From NCBI RefSeq assembly GCF_014904745.1, contig NZ_JACZCS010000024.1:1-64000 (forward strand): a stretch of 64,000 nt of DNA, written 5' to 3'. A program made the translations under genes and the position numbers. The DNA comes from Oricola nitratireducens. GTDB taxonomy: Bacteria > Pseudomonadota > Alphaproteobacteria > Rhizobiales > Rhizobiaceae. The notes beneath the pieces are model-generated. The model was not told where the DNA came from and ran no database searches. It was given only the letters and a program-made list of their open reading frames with translations. This document shows, one piece after another, positions 52,229 through 60,283 of the stretch (within the stretch, counting starts at the first letter, position 1; each line of letters starts with the position of its first letter).

Positions 52229-52675
52229 ATGCCGGATCGATCTCAGGTCGTGTGCCCCAAATGCGCGGCCGTCAATCGCCTTCCCGCCAACCGGCCTGCC
52301 GGAAAGGCCAAATGCGGGGTGTGCCACGAAAACCTCTTCACCGGACATCCTGCCAGCGCCGATGCGGCGATGTTCGAAAAACAGGTGGCGCGCAGTTCGG
52401 TGCCGGTCGTCGTCGATGTCTGGGCGCCGTGGTGCGGCCCCTGCCGGATGATGGCTCCCGCCTTCGAGAAGGCGGCGCAGGAACTCGAACCGGAAGTGCG
52501 CTTCCTGAAGCTCAACTCCGACGAGGAGCAGGCCGTCTCGGGACGGCTCGGCATCCGCGGCATCCCGACGCTGCTGCTGTTTCACGGCGGCAAGGAGATC
52601 GCGCGCCAGTCGGGCGCGATGACCGCAAGTCAGATCACGGGATGGATCCGGCAGCATCTTCGCGCCTTCGCCTGA
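52229..52675 (+). CDS. trxC: Thioredoxin 2 (TrxC)
   Basis: A 148-residue cytosolic disulfide reductase with an N-terminal zinc-ribbon domain. The zinc ligands are CPKC (C9, C12) and CGVC (C29, C32). The thioredoxin fold carries the active site WAPWCGPCRMMAP (C69, C72), the cis-proline in RGIPTLLLF and a closing helix. The zinc domain makes TrxC sensitive to oxidation state. The ATG at 52229 has GGAG nine bases upstream; an in-frame ATG at 52208 lacks a ribosome site. It is divergent from the XRE-hyf operon and shares the control region with its FNR-like box. Confidence 0.95.
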   Translation: MPDRSQVVCPKCAAVNRLPANRPAGKAKCGVCHENLFTGHPASADAAMFEKQVARSSVPVVVDVWAPWCGPCRMMAPAFEKAAQELEPEVRFLKLNSDEEQAVSGRLGIRGIPTLLLFHGGKEIARQSGAMTASQITGWIRQHLRAFA

Positions 52676-52832
52676 TCCCCCCCAGGCCCAGAACGCCAGC
52701 CTCGCGTTGAACCGCGTCCGGCCATGCATAACGATCCGCATGATGAAATCACGCCTTGGAAAGATGGTTCGACGTGATTAGGTTTCCGGCCGAACCCTGT
52801 TTCGGGCGCATCGCATTCGGGCATGAAGAACG

Positions 52833-53207
52833 ATGAAGAAGCCATATCTGCTGCTGTTTCTTGTCCTGGCCGGCTGCAGCACGGAATCCGGCGGCGACAA
52901 GAATGCCGATGCGGCCCGGAAGGTGACTCCGCAGCAGGCGGCGCTGGTCAGGATCGTCGACGGGATTCCCGCAAACATCACGCGGTTTTCCAACCTGTCG
53001 GCCACAATATGCAGGGAAGGGCCCCTGGGACCCCCTCCGACCCGCGAGGCGACACTGCTGCTGCTGAAAACACGGACGCTGCAAAACGGTTATCTCACCC
53101 TTCACAGCGTCACGGTCGGCCCCGTGCAGGGGTCGCTTGCCAAAAGCTGTCCAGGTGGCATACAGGCGAGGGGTGTCGGATTTTCCACCGGCAAGCCGAA
53201 AGGCTGA
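52833..53207 (+). CDS. Small putative lipoprotein
   Basis: A 124-residue protein with a type II signal peptide: MKKPYLLLFLVLAGCS, with lipobox LAGC and lipidated C15, so it is probably anchored to a membrane facing the periplasm. The mature part has no recognised domain. Segments VRIVDGIPANITRFSNLSATICREG and LKTRTLQNGYLTLHSVTV look like alternating helix/strand structure. It has a Gly/Pro-rich loop and three further cysteines or prolines near the end. It stands alone, with no link to its neighbours that I can argue. Confidence 0.65.
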   Translation: MKKPYLLLFLVLAGCSTESGGDKNADAARKVTPQQAALVRIVDGIPANITRFSNLSATICREGPLGPPPTREATLLLLKTRTLQNGYLTLHSVTVGPVQGSLAKSCPGGIQARGVGFSTGKPKG

Positions 53208-53408
53208 CCGGTTCGATCTGGCCGGCTTCGGGCGCCGCGATCTTTCCGGGGGCGGGAATTTGCGCGCGAATTCGGTTCACCGTGCTTATCGCCGCTGGTT
53301 CGCATCGCAAGCTGCGTGGAGAGGAATGCCGGCAGCCGGATCAGCGCGGCAATTAATTAAAAGTGCGGCACGATATGTGCCATGGCGTAGTTCACTCCGA
53401 TAGACTAG

Positions 53409-53423
53409 TTCAATCCGATTGAA
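53409..53423. promoter_or_regulatory. 15-bp palindrome in the leader of the PAS-protein gene
   Basis: TTCAATCCGATTGAA is a perfect inverted repeat (six-base arms, three-base centre) that ends just before the GGGAGG ribosome site of the gene at 53437. The 229-base gap upstream of it shows no gene I can support; another small inverted repeat (GGCAC-N5-GTGCC) lies at 53367-53381. An operator, or an RNA stem occluding the ribosome site, is possible. Confidence 0.45.
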
Positions 53424-53436
53424 TTGGGAGGGGCGC

Positions 53437-53937
53437 ATGCAGTTACTGATCGACGATGGTGTTCATCTCGACATCAAGTCGCATCTGCGGACGAAACAGT
53501 CGATCGAGGCGATCGGCCTCGAAGGCGTCGATCTGCTGAACACGCTGGCGCAGTTCGACCCCTACGGCGTCTGGCGGCTGAACCTCGATACAGCGGCGAT
53601 CCAGTGCACGGGCGATTGCACGCATATCTTGGGAATCGATGGCGGCGATGGCGGATTGGGTCTGTTGACGCTGTTAAGAGCGTTTCATCCCGATGACCGC
53701 AAGGCGGCGGCGCTGTGCATCGAAAACGCGATCGAGAACCACACCAGTTTTCGTTTCGTGCTCCGCGTTCCGCGAGGAGACGGCTCGGAAAAGTTCGTCA
53801 AGATGATCGGTCAGTACCGCGATGGCGCGTCCGGTTTGCCGGAACTGTTCGGAACCCTGTCGGAATTCCAGGACAGGAGCCGGACCGCAGCCTTTTGCGT
53901 ACCGCTGGTCGAAAATTCGGCGCTTTCGGCGTCCTGA
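53437..53937 (+). CDS. PAS-domain protein
   Basis: A 166-residue cytosolic protein. After ~40 residues of lead-in comes a PAS_3-type fold: FDPYGVWRLNLDTAAIQCTG (about residues 42-61), LLTLLRAFHPDDRKAAALCIENAIENHTSFRFVLRV (about residues 78-115), and a final strand FVKMIGQYRDGASGLPELFGTLSEFQDRS. There is no kinase, cyclase or HTH output domain, so it is probably a sensor module that signals by protein contact, or a degenerate sensor. The start at 53437 follows GGGAGGGGCGC. The cofactor or ligand is unknown. Confidence 0.8.
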   Translation: MQLLIDDGVHLDIKSHLRTKQSIEAIGLEGVDLLNTLAQFDPYGVWRLNLDTAAIQCTGDCTHILGIDGGDGGLGLLTLLRAFHPDDRKAAALCIENAIENHTSFRFVLRVPRGDGSEKFVKMIGQYRDGASGLPELFGTLSEFQDRSRTAAFCVPLVENSALSAS

Positions 53938-54057
53938 CACGGTCAAACGGACAGGTCGCCCTCGTTCGGGGGGCGTTCCCCGCTCGACCAGGATGGCCCG
54001 GGGACCTGAATTCGAGCTAAGCTTCCGTTGAGCCGGCGCAAGACAACGGAGGCAGAC

Positions 54058-54693
54058 TTGGCGACGACTGATATCGAACTGTCCGCGCTTGCGGATCTCT
54101 TGACCGAACGCGCCGGCGCGGGTCGGATCGTTGTCGCCATTGCCGGTGCGCCCGGCTCCGGAAAATCGACGCTTGCCGACCGGCTCGCCGCCCTGATCGA
54201 TACGAGGATGCCGGGCGCGGCGGTGGTCCTGCCGATGGACGGTTATCACTATGACGATCGGCTGCTCGACGCGCTCGGACGGCGCGCGCGCAAGGGAGCG
54301 GCGGACACGTTCGACGTCGCCGGCTTCCGCCACATGCTGGCGCGATTGCGCGACAATCGCGAGGAAGCGGTCGCCGTTCCGGTCTTTGACCGGGACATCG
54401 AGATCGCCCGGGCCGGCGCGCGTTTCGTGCCGCAATCTGCGCGCATCATTATCGCCGAGGGCAACTATCTCCTGCTCGATGAGGAGCCGTGGAGCGCGTT
54501 GCAGCCGCTGTTCGACGTCACGGTTTTCATCGATGTCGACGAGGCGACGTTGCGCGCCCGTCTGGAGGAGCGCTGGCGCGGTTACGGCCTCCGGGAAGAG
54601 CAGATACGGGCCAAGGTGGAAGAGAACGATCTGCCAAACGGGCGGCATGTCATCACCGGCAGCGTCGTGGCCGATTACCGCGTCAGGACGTGA
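54058..54693 (+). CDS. P-loop kinase of the uridine/pantothenate-kinase-like group (FrcK type)
   Basis: A 211-residue NTP-dependent kinase. It has Walker A GAPGSGKST (about residues 33-41), the substrate region PMDGYHYDDRLLDALGRRARKGAADTFD (about 60-88), PVFDRDIEIARAGARFV, Walker B-like IIIAEGNYLLLDEEPW (about 128-143), and VDEATLRARLEERWRGYGL as the lid. Rhizobial relatives occur with fructose or sugar transport loci, but no sugar gene is adjacent, so the phosphoacceptor (nucleoside, sugar or pantothenate-like) is open. The likely start is TTG at 54058 with GGAGG five bases upstream. Confidence 0.85.
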   Translation: MATTDIELSALADLLTERAGAGRIVVAIAGAPGSGKSTLADRLAALIDTRMPGAAVVLPMDGYHYDDRLLDALGRRARKGAADTFDVAGFRHMLARLRDNREEAVAVPVFDRDIEIARAGARFVPQSARIIIAEGNYLLLDEEPWSALQPLFDVTVFIDVDEATLRARLEERWRGYGLREEQIRAKVEENDLPNGRHVITGSVVADYRVRT

Positions 54694-54718
54694 TTGTCCC
54701 GCCATATCTCGACAGGCA

Positions 54719-54726
54719 TGTATACA
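54719..54726. promoter_or_regulatory. TGTATACA element upstream of the GntR gene
   Basis: This eight-base palindrome recurs at 55725-55732 in front of the O-demethylase gene. TGTATACA-type sites are typical targets of FCD-domain GntR regulators, so autoregulation is likely. The site is 158 bases before the gntR start. Confidence 0.55.
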
Positions 54727-54884
54727 CAATCCGGATTTTCGCTGACTTTTTTGCGCCGGAACGGTATTATTCACCCGTAAACATTCGCGGAAGCATACAT
54801 GCCGGCCATGCCGCGCCATGAGAGGCTGCGGACGCTGATGGCGATGAGACGCAAAACGGCGCATAGTCGAGGGAAACCGGAGCG

Positions 54885-55643
54885 ATGGGGAAAAGAACCG
54901 AGATGAAGGAAGCGGCGAGCAACACGCACGCGACGCGCACGGTGATCGAGCTGCGCAAGAAGATCCTCGGCGGCGAACTGACGGGCGGGACCCGGCTTTT
55001 CGAGGTACCGCTTGCCGAGGAACTGGAAATTTCGCGCACGCCGCTGCGCGACGCAATGTCGAGGCTCGCGGAGGAAGGGCTGCTGGAGCGCGCCAGGAGC
55101 GGCGGTTTCGTGGTGCGCAAATTCACCTTCGCCGACGTGATCGACGCGATCGAGTTGCGAGGGGTCCTGGAAGGGACCGCGGCGCGGCTTGCCGCCGAAC
55201 GCGGTGCGCCGGCCGATGCCATGGCGCGTATGGAAGAGATTGTCGCCAAGCTCGACACCTGTTTCGGCGAAGCGCCGGGCGACGTCGATTTCGAAGCCTA
55301 TTCCGATCTCAATGCGCAGTTCCACGACGGGCTGGCGGGACTCGCCGGCAGCGACATCATCCGCCGCGAGGTCGACCGGGCGACGCGGCTTCCCTTCGCA
55401 TCACCGTCGGCTTTCCTGCCGGACAAGGAGGATATCGCTTCCTTCCGCCGGTCGCTCAATTTCGCGCAGGAACAGCACAAGGTGATCGTCGAGGCAATCG
55501 GCGCGCGCGAGGGCTCCCGCGCTGAATCCGTCGCGCGCGAACACGCCCGCACGGCGCGGCGCAATCTCGAATACATGCTGGACGAGGACCGGAGCCTGAT
55601 GGAGCGCGTGCCCGGTATCGCTCTGGTCGTCGCGCAGGGCTGA
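54885..55643 (+). CDS. GntR-family (FCD) regulator of the O-demethylase gene
   Basis: A 252-residue regulator. The N-terminal winged helix covers residues ~17-78 (LFEVPLAEELEISRTPLRDAMSRLAEEGLLER), and the FCD effector domain about 88-230, with ELRGVLEGTAARLAAERG and the helix ending in EHARTARRNLEYML. Metal-binding residues typical of FCD domains (Asp...His...His) are partly visible (DLNAQFHDGLAGLAGSDII; EEQHK-like AQEQHKVIVEAI). It is followed after 117 bases by ligM. The TGTATACA elements before both genes suggest repression of both units until an aromatic methoxy compound is present. The ATG at 54903 is an alternative start. Confidence 0.9.
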   Translation: MGKRTEMKEAASNTHATRTVIELRKKILGGELTGGTRLFEVPLAEELEISRTPLRDAMSRLAEEGLLERARSGGFVVRKFTFADVIDAIELRGVLEGTAARLAAERGAPADAMARMEEIVAKLDTCFGEAPGDVDFEAYSDLNAQFHDGLAGLAGSDIIRREVDRATRLPFASPSAFLPDKEDIASFRRSLNFAQEQHKVIVEAIGAREGSRAESVAREHARTARRNLEYMLDEDRSLMERVPGIALVVAQG

Positions 55644-55724
55644 TTTTCGAAGGGCTGTGCGACATTTTCGGCGTGAATCGGCGCGGGAATCCGCTTGCAT
55701 GTCGCTCCGATTTGGGTCAAACAA

Positions 55725-55732
55725 TGTATACA
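55725..55732. promoter_or_regulatory. TGTATACA element in the ligM promoter
   Basis: Identical to the element before the GntR gene and 28 bases before the ligM ATG, where a bound protein would block transcription or initiation. The extended context ACAATGTATACATGAAA is close to a longer inverted repeat (ATGTATACAT). Confidence 0.6.
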
Positions 55733-55760
55733 TGAAACTAGCCCATTGGGAGGAACAATC

Positions 55761-57170
55761 ATGTCAAATAGCAATCTAGAAGCCGTTTTGCGGGATTCCG
55801 GCGGGGCTGTGCAGCACCTGCGCAATTCGAAAATCGGTATGTATGTATACCCTGTGGTGGCGCCGGAATTCTCCAACTGGCGCGATGAGCAGCGCGCCTG
55901 GCGCGATTCCGCAGTGTTGTTCGACCAGTCGCATCACATGGACGAACTGATCGTCGAAGGTCCGCAGGCGGAGGAATTCCTCGCCTATCACGGCATCAAC
56001 TCGTTCTCGAATTTCAACCTCAACCGCGCCAAGCACTTCGTTCCGGTCACCCCGAACGGCCACGTGATCGGCGACCACATCATTTTCCGCGAGCGTGAGG
56101 ACAAGTTCATTCTGGTCGGCCGCGCGCCGACCTCGAACTGGCTGCAGTTCTGCGCCGCCTACGGCAAGTGGAACGTGCGCATCAAGCACGATCCGCGGTC
56201 GCCTTCGCGTCCGGACGGCGAGCGCGTGTTGCGCACCCATTACCGCTACCAGATCCAGGGCCCCGAGGCGCCGAAGATCTTCGAGAAGATGAACGGCGGC
56301 CCGGTGCCGGACATCAAGTTCTTCCACGTCGACTGGATCAATATCGGCTCCAAGAAGGTACAGGCGCTGCGTCACGGCATGTCCGGCGCGCCGGGCCTGG
56401 AAATCTGGGGTCCCTACGAGGACAAGGCCTATATCCACGCCACCATCATGCAGGCGGCCAGGGACGCCGGCGTCGACCTCGTCCGGTGCGGCAGCCGCGC
56501 CTACTCGACCAACACGCTGGAGTCGGGCTGGATCCCGTCGCCGCTGCCGGGCATCTATACCGGTGACGGCATGCTGGCCGAATACCGCCAGTGGCTTGGC
56601 GCCGATTCCTACGAAGCGGCAGGCTCGATCGGCGGTTCCTTCGTGTCCGACAATATCGAGGACTACTACGTCAATCCGTTCGAGCTCGGCTACGACTTCT
56701 ATATCGGCTGGAAGAAGGACGATTTCGTCGGCAAGGAAGCGCTCGCCAAGATGAAGGGCGCCAACAACCGCAAGAAGGTCACCTTCGAGTGGAATCCGGA
56801 AGACGTGATGAAGGTCATCGCTTCGGGCTTTGAAGACGGCACGCCGTACAAGTGGATCGACTTCCCGCAGCCGAACTACGCCTCGTCGTCCGCCGACATG
56901 ATCACCAAGGACGGTAGACAGGTCGGCATGTCGATGTTCAACGGCTACTCCTTCAACGAGCGCCGCTTCCTGTCGCTCGGCGTGGTGGATGCATCCATCC
57001 AGGAAGAAGAAGTCCTGACGCTGGTCTGGGGCGAACCGGAAGAGACGCAGAAGACGTCGACCGAAAAGCACAAACAGACGGAAATCCGCGTTCGCGTGGC
57101 GCCGACGCCCTATGCGGCCGAAGCCCGCGAAAACTACGCCGAAAGCTGGCGCAACAAGAAGTCGGCCTGA
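55761..57170 (+). CDS. ligM: Tetrahydrofolate-dependent aryl O-demethylase (LigM family)
   Basis: A 469-residue aminomethyltransferase (GcvT)-fold enzyme that moves the methyl of vanillate-, 3-O-methylgallate- or syringate-type methoxyarenes to tetrahydrofolate. It resembles SYK-6 LigM (471 residues) throughout: MYVYPVVAPEFSNWRDEQRAWR, SAVLFDQSHHMDELIV, VPVTPNGHVIGDHIIF, VGRAPTSNWL, LRHGMSGAPGLEIWGPYE, SRAYSTNTLESGWIPSPLP, and GSFVSDNIEDYYVNPFELGY. The start at 55761 follows TTGGGAGGAACAATC. It is preceded by a TGTATACA operator and its GntR regulator and followed by a terminator. The methyl-THF-processing enzymes and ring-cleavage genes for the demethylated product are not in this window. 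Confidence 0.93.
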   Translation: MSNSNLEAVLRDSGGAVQHLRNSKIGMYVYPVVAPEFSNWRDEQRAWRDSAVLFDQSHHMDELIVEGPQAEEFLAYHGINSFSNFNLNRAKHFVPVTPNGHVIGDHIIFREREDKFILVGRAPTSNWLQFCAAYGKWNVRIKHDPRSPSRPDGERVLRTHYRYQIQGPEAPKIFEKMNGGPVPDIKFFHVDWINIGSKKVQALRHGMSGAPGLEIWGPYEDKAYIHATIMQAARDAGVDLVRCGSRAYSTNTLESGWIPSPLPGIYTGDGMLAEYRQWLGADSYEAAGSIGGSFVSDNIEDYYVNPFELGYDFYIGWKKDDFVGKEALAKMKGANNRKKVTFEWNPEDVMKVIASGFEDGTPYKWIDFPQPNYASSSADMITKDGRQVGMSMFNGYSFNERRFLSLGVVDASIQEEEVLTLVWGEPEETQKTSTEKHKQTEIRVRVAPTPYAAEARENYAESWRNKKSA

Positions 57171-57195
57171 TCAAGGCGCATTACAGCGAAACTTC

Positions 57196-57220
57196 AAGCC
57201 GGGGACATCGTTCCCGGCTT
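57196..57220 (+). terminator. Terminator-like hairpin after ligM
   Basis: The arms AAGCCGGG (57196-57203) and CCCGGCTT (57213-57220) are followed by CTCTTCATGT. The stem is strong but the T run is broken. It lies in the convergent gap to the CoA-transferase gene. Confidence 0.6.
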
Positions 57221-57240
57221 CTCTTCATGTCCTGAAACCG

Positions 57241-58386
57241 TCAGGCGTCCCAGCCGCGGGCGCGGATCGCGTCCGAATGCTCGCCGAGCTTCGGGGAGGG
57301 GCGTTCGGAGACGGGCGCGGGTGTGCCGGCGAAACGGATCGGCGTGCGCAGGCCCGGAACGCCGTCCGGATCGATGCGCATGCCGCGGTGGACGATCTGT
57401 GGATCGGCGAGAACGTCGGCGACGGTGTTGATCGGCCCGGCCGGGACGACGGCCTCCTCGAGGGCGGCAAGAAGATCGTCGCGGCTCCAGCTTTTCGTCT
57501 TCTCCGCAATGCGCCGCGCAAGTTCCGCGCGGTTCTCGATGCGCACGGCATTGGTGGAGAATTTCGGATCGGCGGCGAGTCCGTCGAGGCCAAGAACGTC
57601 CCCCAGTCGCGCGAATTGCCGGTCATTGCCGACCGCGATGATGATGTAGCCGTCGGCGACCTCGAATGTCTGGTAGGGCGTGATGTTGGGATGGGCGTTG
57701 CCGAGGCGATGCGGAGCGACGCCCGAGGCGAGGTAGTTCATCGCCTGGTTGGCGAGCACGCCGGTCATGCAGTCGAGCAGGGCCATGTCGACATGCTTGC
57801 CGCTGCCGGTCCGCTCGCGTTCGGCCAGCGCCGCCTGGATGGCGATGACGCCGTAGACGCCGGTGAAAATGTCGGCGAAGGCGACGCCGATCTTCTGCGG
57901 CTCGCCCGCCGGATCGCCGGTCAGGTCCATGATGCCGCTCATGCCCTGGATCAGGAAATCGTAGCCGGCGCGCGGAGCGTAGGGGCCGTCCTGGCCGAAG
58001 CCGGTGACCGAGCAGTAGACGATGCGCGGATTGCCGGCCGACAGGGTCGTGTAATCGAGGCCGAATTTCTCGAGCCCGCCGACCTTGAAGTTTTCCACCA
58101 CGACATCGGCGTCGGCCGCCAGCCGGCGGACCAGGGCGAGATCGTTCGCGTCGCGGAAATCGGCGGTGACGGAGCGCTTCCCCCGGTTGCAGGCGTGGAA
58201 GTAGGCGGCGGAGCGGTCGCCGTCGCGCTCGATGAAGGGCGGGCCCCACTGGCGGGTGTCGTCGCCTTCGGGGCTTTCCACCTTGATGACGTCGGCGCCG
58301 AGATCGGCGAGCGTCTGGCCGATCCACGGACCGGCGAGGATACGCGCCAGTTCCAGCACGCGCAGACCTTTCAGTGGCGCTTCCAT
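57241..58386 (-). CDS. CaiB/BaiF-family CoA-transferase (class III)
   Basis: A 381-residue class III CoA-transferase. It has the N-terminal LKGLRVLELARILAGPWIGQTLADLGADVIKVE (residues 5-37), the CoA/substrate region NRGKRSVTADFRD (about 70), the catalytic aspartate in GYDFLIQGMSGIMDLTGDP (about 165), and the C-terminal VPAGPINTVADVLADPQIVHR. These enzymes move CoA between carboxylic acids (formyl-, succinyl- or mesaconyl-CoA donors). No partner enzyme is adjacent, so the acid pair is unknown. The ATG at 58386 opens MEAPLKGLR; the upstream frame extension is Arg/His-rich and rejected. Confidence 0.9.
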   Translation of the reverse strand: MEAPLKGLRVLELARILAGPWIGQTLADLGADVIKVESPEGDDTRQWGPPFIERDGDRSAAYFHACNRGKRSVTADFRDANDLALVRRLAADADVVVENFKVGGLEKFGLDYTTLSAGNPRIVYCSVTGFGQDGPYAPRAGYDFLIQGMSGIMDLTGDPAGEPQKIGVAFADIFTGVYGVIAIQAALAERERTGSGKHVDMALLDCMTGVLANQAMNYLASGVAPHRLGNAHPNITPYQTFEVADGYIIIAVGNDRQFARLGDVLGLDGLAADPKFSTNAVRIENRAELARRIAEKTKSWSRDDLLAALEEAVVPAGPINTVADVLADPQIVHRGMRIDPDGVPGLRTPIRFAGTPAPVSERPSPKLGEHSDAIRARGWDA

Positions 58387-58516
58387 CAGCTTGCCGTCCA
58401 GAGGTTTCGCGCGTGATGCATGATGCGATAGTCTCCCGTATGCGATTGCCGCCCTGCATGTCGCCCGCCGGACGATTTTTGTCCAGCGCGTGAAGCGGTC
58501 AAATCCACAAATCCGT

Positions 58517-58530
58517 TGATGCACATCAAT
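58517..58530. promoter_or_regulatory. Perfect FNR/FixK box upstream of the hydrogenase operon
   Basis: TTGATGCACATCAA matches the consensus TTGAT-N4-ATCAA exactly. It lies in the 300-base divergent gap, 156 bases before hydB and 130 before the CoA-transferase start. If it acts at -41.5 on the plus strand, transcription would begin near 58565. Low-oxygen activation of the hydrogenase operon is the natural reading. Nothing else in 58387-58686 looks like a gene. Confidence 0.75.
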
Positions 58531-58686
58531 CCACCGCCCACCGGCAGCGCTAGCGTGCATGCGAGAGGTCGCGAAAGATAAATTCCGCTTTTATTGTCGC
58601 AGAAGCTTGAAGCTTGGCTGTTATAGGTGTGAACTGCGGGTCGCACCGTAATCGATTTAATTGACGCGCAAACGGGGTCGACGAAC

Positions 58687-59805
58687 ATGCCGGCGAGCAC
58701 AGGGTCAAGTTTCATCCTCGATGATCCTGCGCCTCTCGTGGAAGCTCTGCTTGCCGATGGCTGGCGGGTAATCGGGCCGAAGCTCGGCGACGGCGCCATA
58801 GTCTATGACGAGATCGAAAGCGCATCCGACATGCCGCGGGGCCTGACCGACGAGCAGGAGGGCGGCCGCTACCGGTTGCGCGAGGGCGATCCGAATCGCT
58901 GGTTCGATTATGTCGTCGGGCCGCAGAGCTGGAAGAAATATCTCTTTCCCGCCCGCCAGAAACTGTGGTCTGCCGAAAAGGGCGACAACGGTTTCGCAAT
59001 CGAACCGCATGAGGACGACTTCCCGAAGACGGCGCTGTTCGGCGCACGGGCCTGCGAGATCGCGGCGATCGAGGTGCAGGACCGGGTGTTCGACAATGGC
59101 GACTTCACCGATAGCGGCTACAAGCGCCGGCGCGAGGCGACGCTGATTGTCGCGGTGCAGTGCGCGCGTTCCGCTGCGACCTGTTTCTGCGCCTCGATGA
59201 ATACCGGCCCGAGCGCCGATTCCGGTTTCGATATCGCGCTGACCGAACTGGACGACGGCGGTTTCTTCGTCGAATGCGGCAGCGACAGGGGCGCGGCGAT
59301 CCTCGACCGGATCGGTCCCGCGGAAGCGGGAACGGCCGAGCTGGAAGCGGCAAATGCGGTGACGCTGAAGGCGGCGGGGATGCAGACGCGGTCGATGCCG
59401 GACAACATCCCGGCGCTGCTGCGCGAAAATCTCGACCATCCACGCTGGGCCGAGGTGGCCGAACGGTGCCTTTCCTGCGCCAATTGCACGATGGCGTGCC
59501 CGACCTGCTTCTGCTCCGACGTCGAGGACGTCAACGATCTGTCCGGCGACCATGCCGAACGCTGGCGGGTGTGGGATTCCTGCTTCACGCTCGACTTCAG
59601 TTACATCCATGGCGGCTCGGTGCGGCGGTCGACGCTGTCGCGCTACCGCCAGTGGATGACGCACAAGCTGTCGAGTTGGCACGACCAGTTTGACACGTCC
59701 GGCTGCGTCGGCTGCGGGCGCTGCATCGCGTGGTGCCCGGTCGGCATCGACATCACCGAAGAAGCGGCCGCCTTCGCGGCGGAGCCGCTCGCACAGGAGG
59801 GCTGA
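58687..59805 (+). CDS. hydB: Group 3b [NiFe]-hydrogenase iron-sulfur beta subunit
   Basis: A 372-residue cytosolic electron-transfer subunit of the sulfhydrogenase/NADP-hydrogenase type. Two ferredoxin-like [4Fe-4S] clusters are formed by [16 protein letters not shown] (about residues 262-277) and [16 protein letters not shown] (about 340-355). The N-terminal half carries a further Cys group ([13 protein letters not shown], about residue 160) found in HydB/AsrA homologues. It passes electrons between HydD and the flavin subunit HydG. The start ATG at 58687 has only a weak ribosome site. It is first in hydB-cNMP-hydG-hydD-hydA-protease, with gaps of a few bases between genes. Confidence 0.92.
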   Translation: MPASTGSSFILDDPAPLVEALLADGWRVIGPKLGDGAIVYDEIESASDMPRGLTDEQEGGRYRLREGDPNRWFDYVVGPQSWKKYLFPARQKLWSAEKGDNGFAIEPHEDDFPKTALFGARACEIAAIEVQDRVFDNGDFTDSGYKRRREATLIVAVQCARSAATCFCASMNTGPSADSGFDIALTELDDGGFFVECGSDRGAAILDRIGPAEAGTAELEAANAVTLKAAGMQTRSMPDNIPALLRENLDHPRWAEVAERCLSCANCTMACPTCFCSDVEDVNDLSGDHAERWRVWDSCFTLDFSYIHGGSVRRSTLSRYRQWMTHKLSSWHDQFDTSGCVGCGRCIAWCPVGIDITEEAAAFAAEPLAQEG

Positions 59806-59809
59806 GCGC

Positions 59810-60280
59810 ATGGAAATTCACGGACTTGGAGAGACCTTGGCCGCGCATCCGGTCTTCAAGCATTTCGACAAGGAAACGCTCGATCTGCTCGCCGGCTGCG
59901 CGCGCAACGAGCATTTCCGCGCCGGCCAGGCGATCTATTCGGAAGGCGACGCGGCCGACAAGGTCTTCCTGATCCGCGAGGGTGATATCGCCGTCGAGAT
60001 TTCGGCCCCGCAGCACGAGCCGATCATCGTCGAGACGCTGCGCGCCGGCGACATTCTCGGCTGGTCGTGGATGGTGCCGCCCTACAAGCACATGTCGGAT
60101 GCCCGCGCGCTCAACGATGTGCGCGCCATCAGCCTCGACGCCACCTGCATGCGCAACAAGGCGGAACAGACCCCGGCGCTCGGCTACCAGATGTTCAAGC
60201 ATTTCGTGCCGCACATGGCGGTGCGTTTCCGGGCGCTCAGGATGCAGTTGCTCGACGTCTACGGAACCAACAAGGGGTAG
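59810..60280 (+). CDS. Cyclic-nucleotide-binding-domain protein inside the hydrogenase operon
   Basis: A 156-residue stand-alone CRP-type cNMP-binding domain. Beta-roll segments are [31 protein letters not shown] (about residues 34-64) and [21 protein letters not shown] (about 72-92), the latter corresponding to the phosphate-binding cassette but without the canonical GE...R pair. The C-terminus is a long helix and contains no HTH, so it is not a transcription factor. Similar proteins sit in the same place in other group 3b hydrogenase operons, so a structural or ligand-gated role in the enzyme is likely but unproven. Confidence 0.85.
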   Translation: MEIHGLGETLAAHPVFKHFDKETLDLLAGCARNEHFRAGQAIYSEGDAADKVFLIREGDIAVEISAPQHEPIIVETLRAGDILGWSWMVPPYKHMSDARALNDVRAISLDATCMRNKAEQTPALGYQMFKHFVPHMAVRFRALRMQLLDVYGTNKG

Positions 60281-60283
60281 GAC

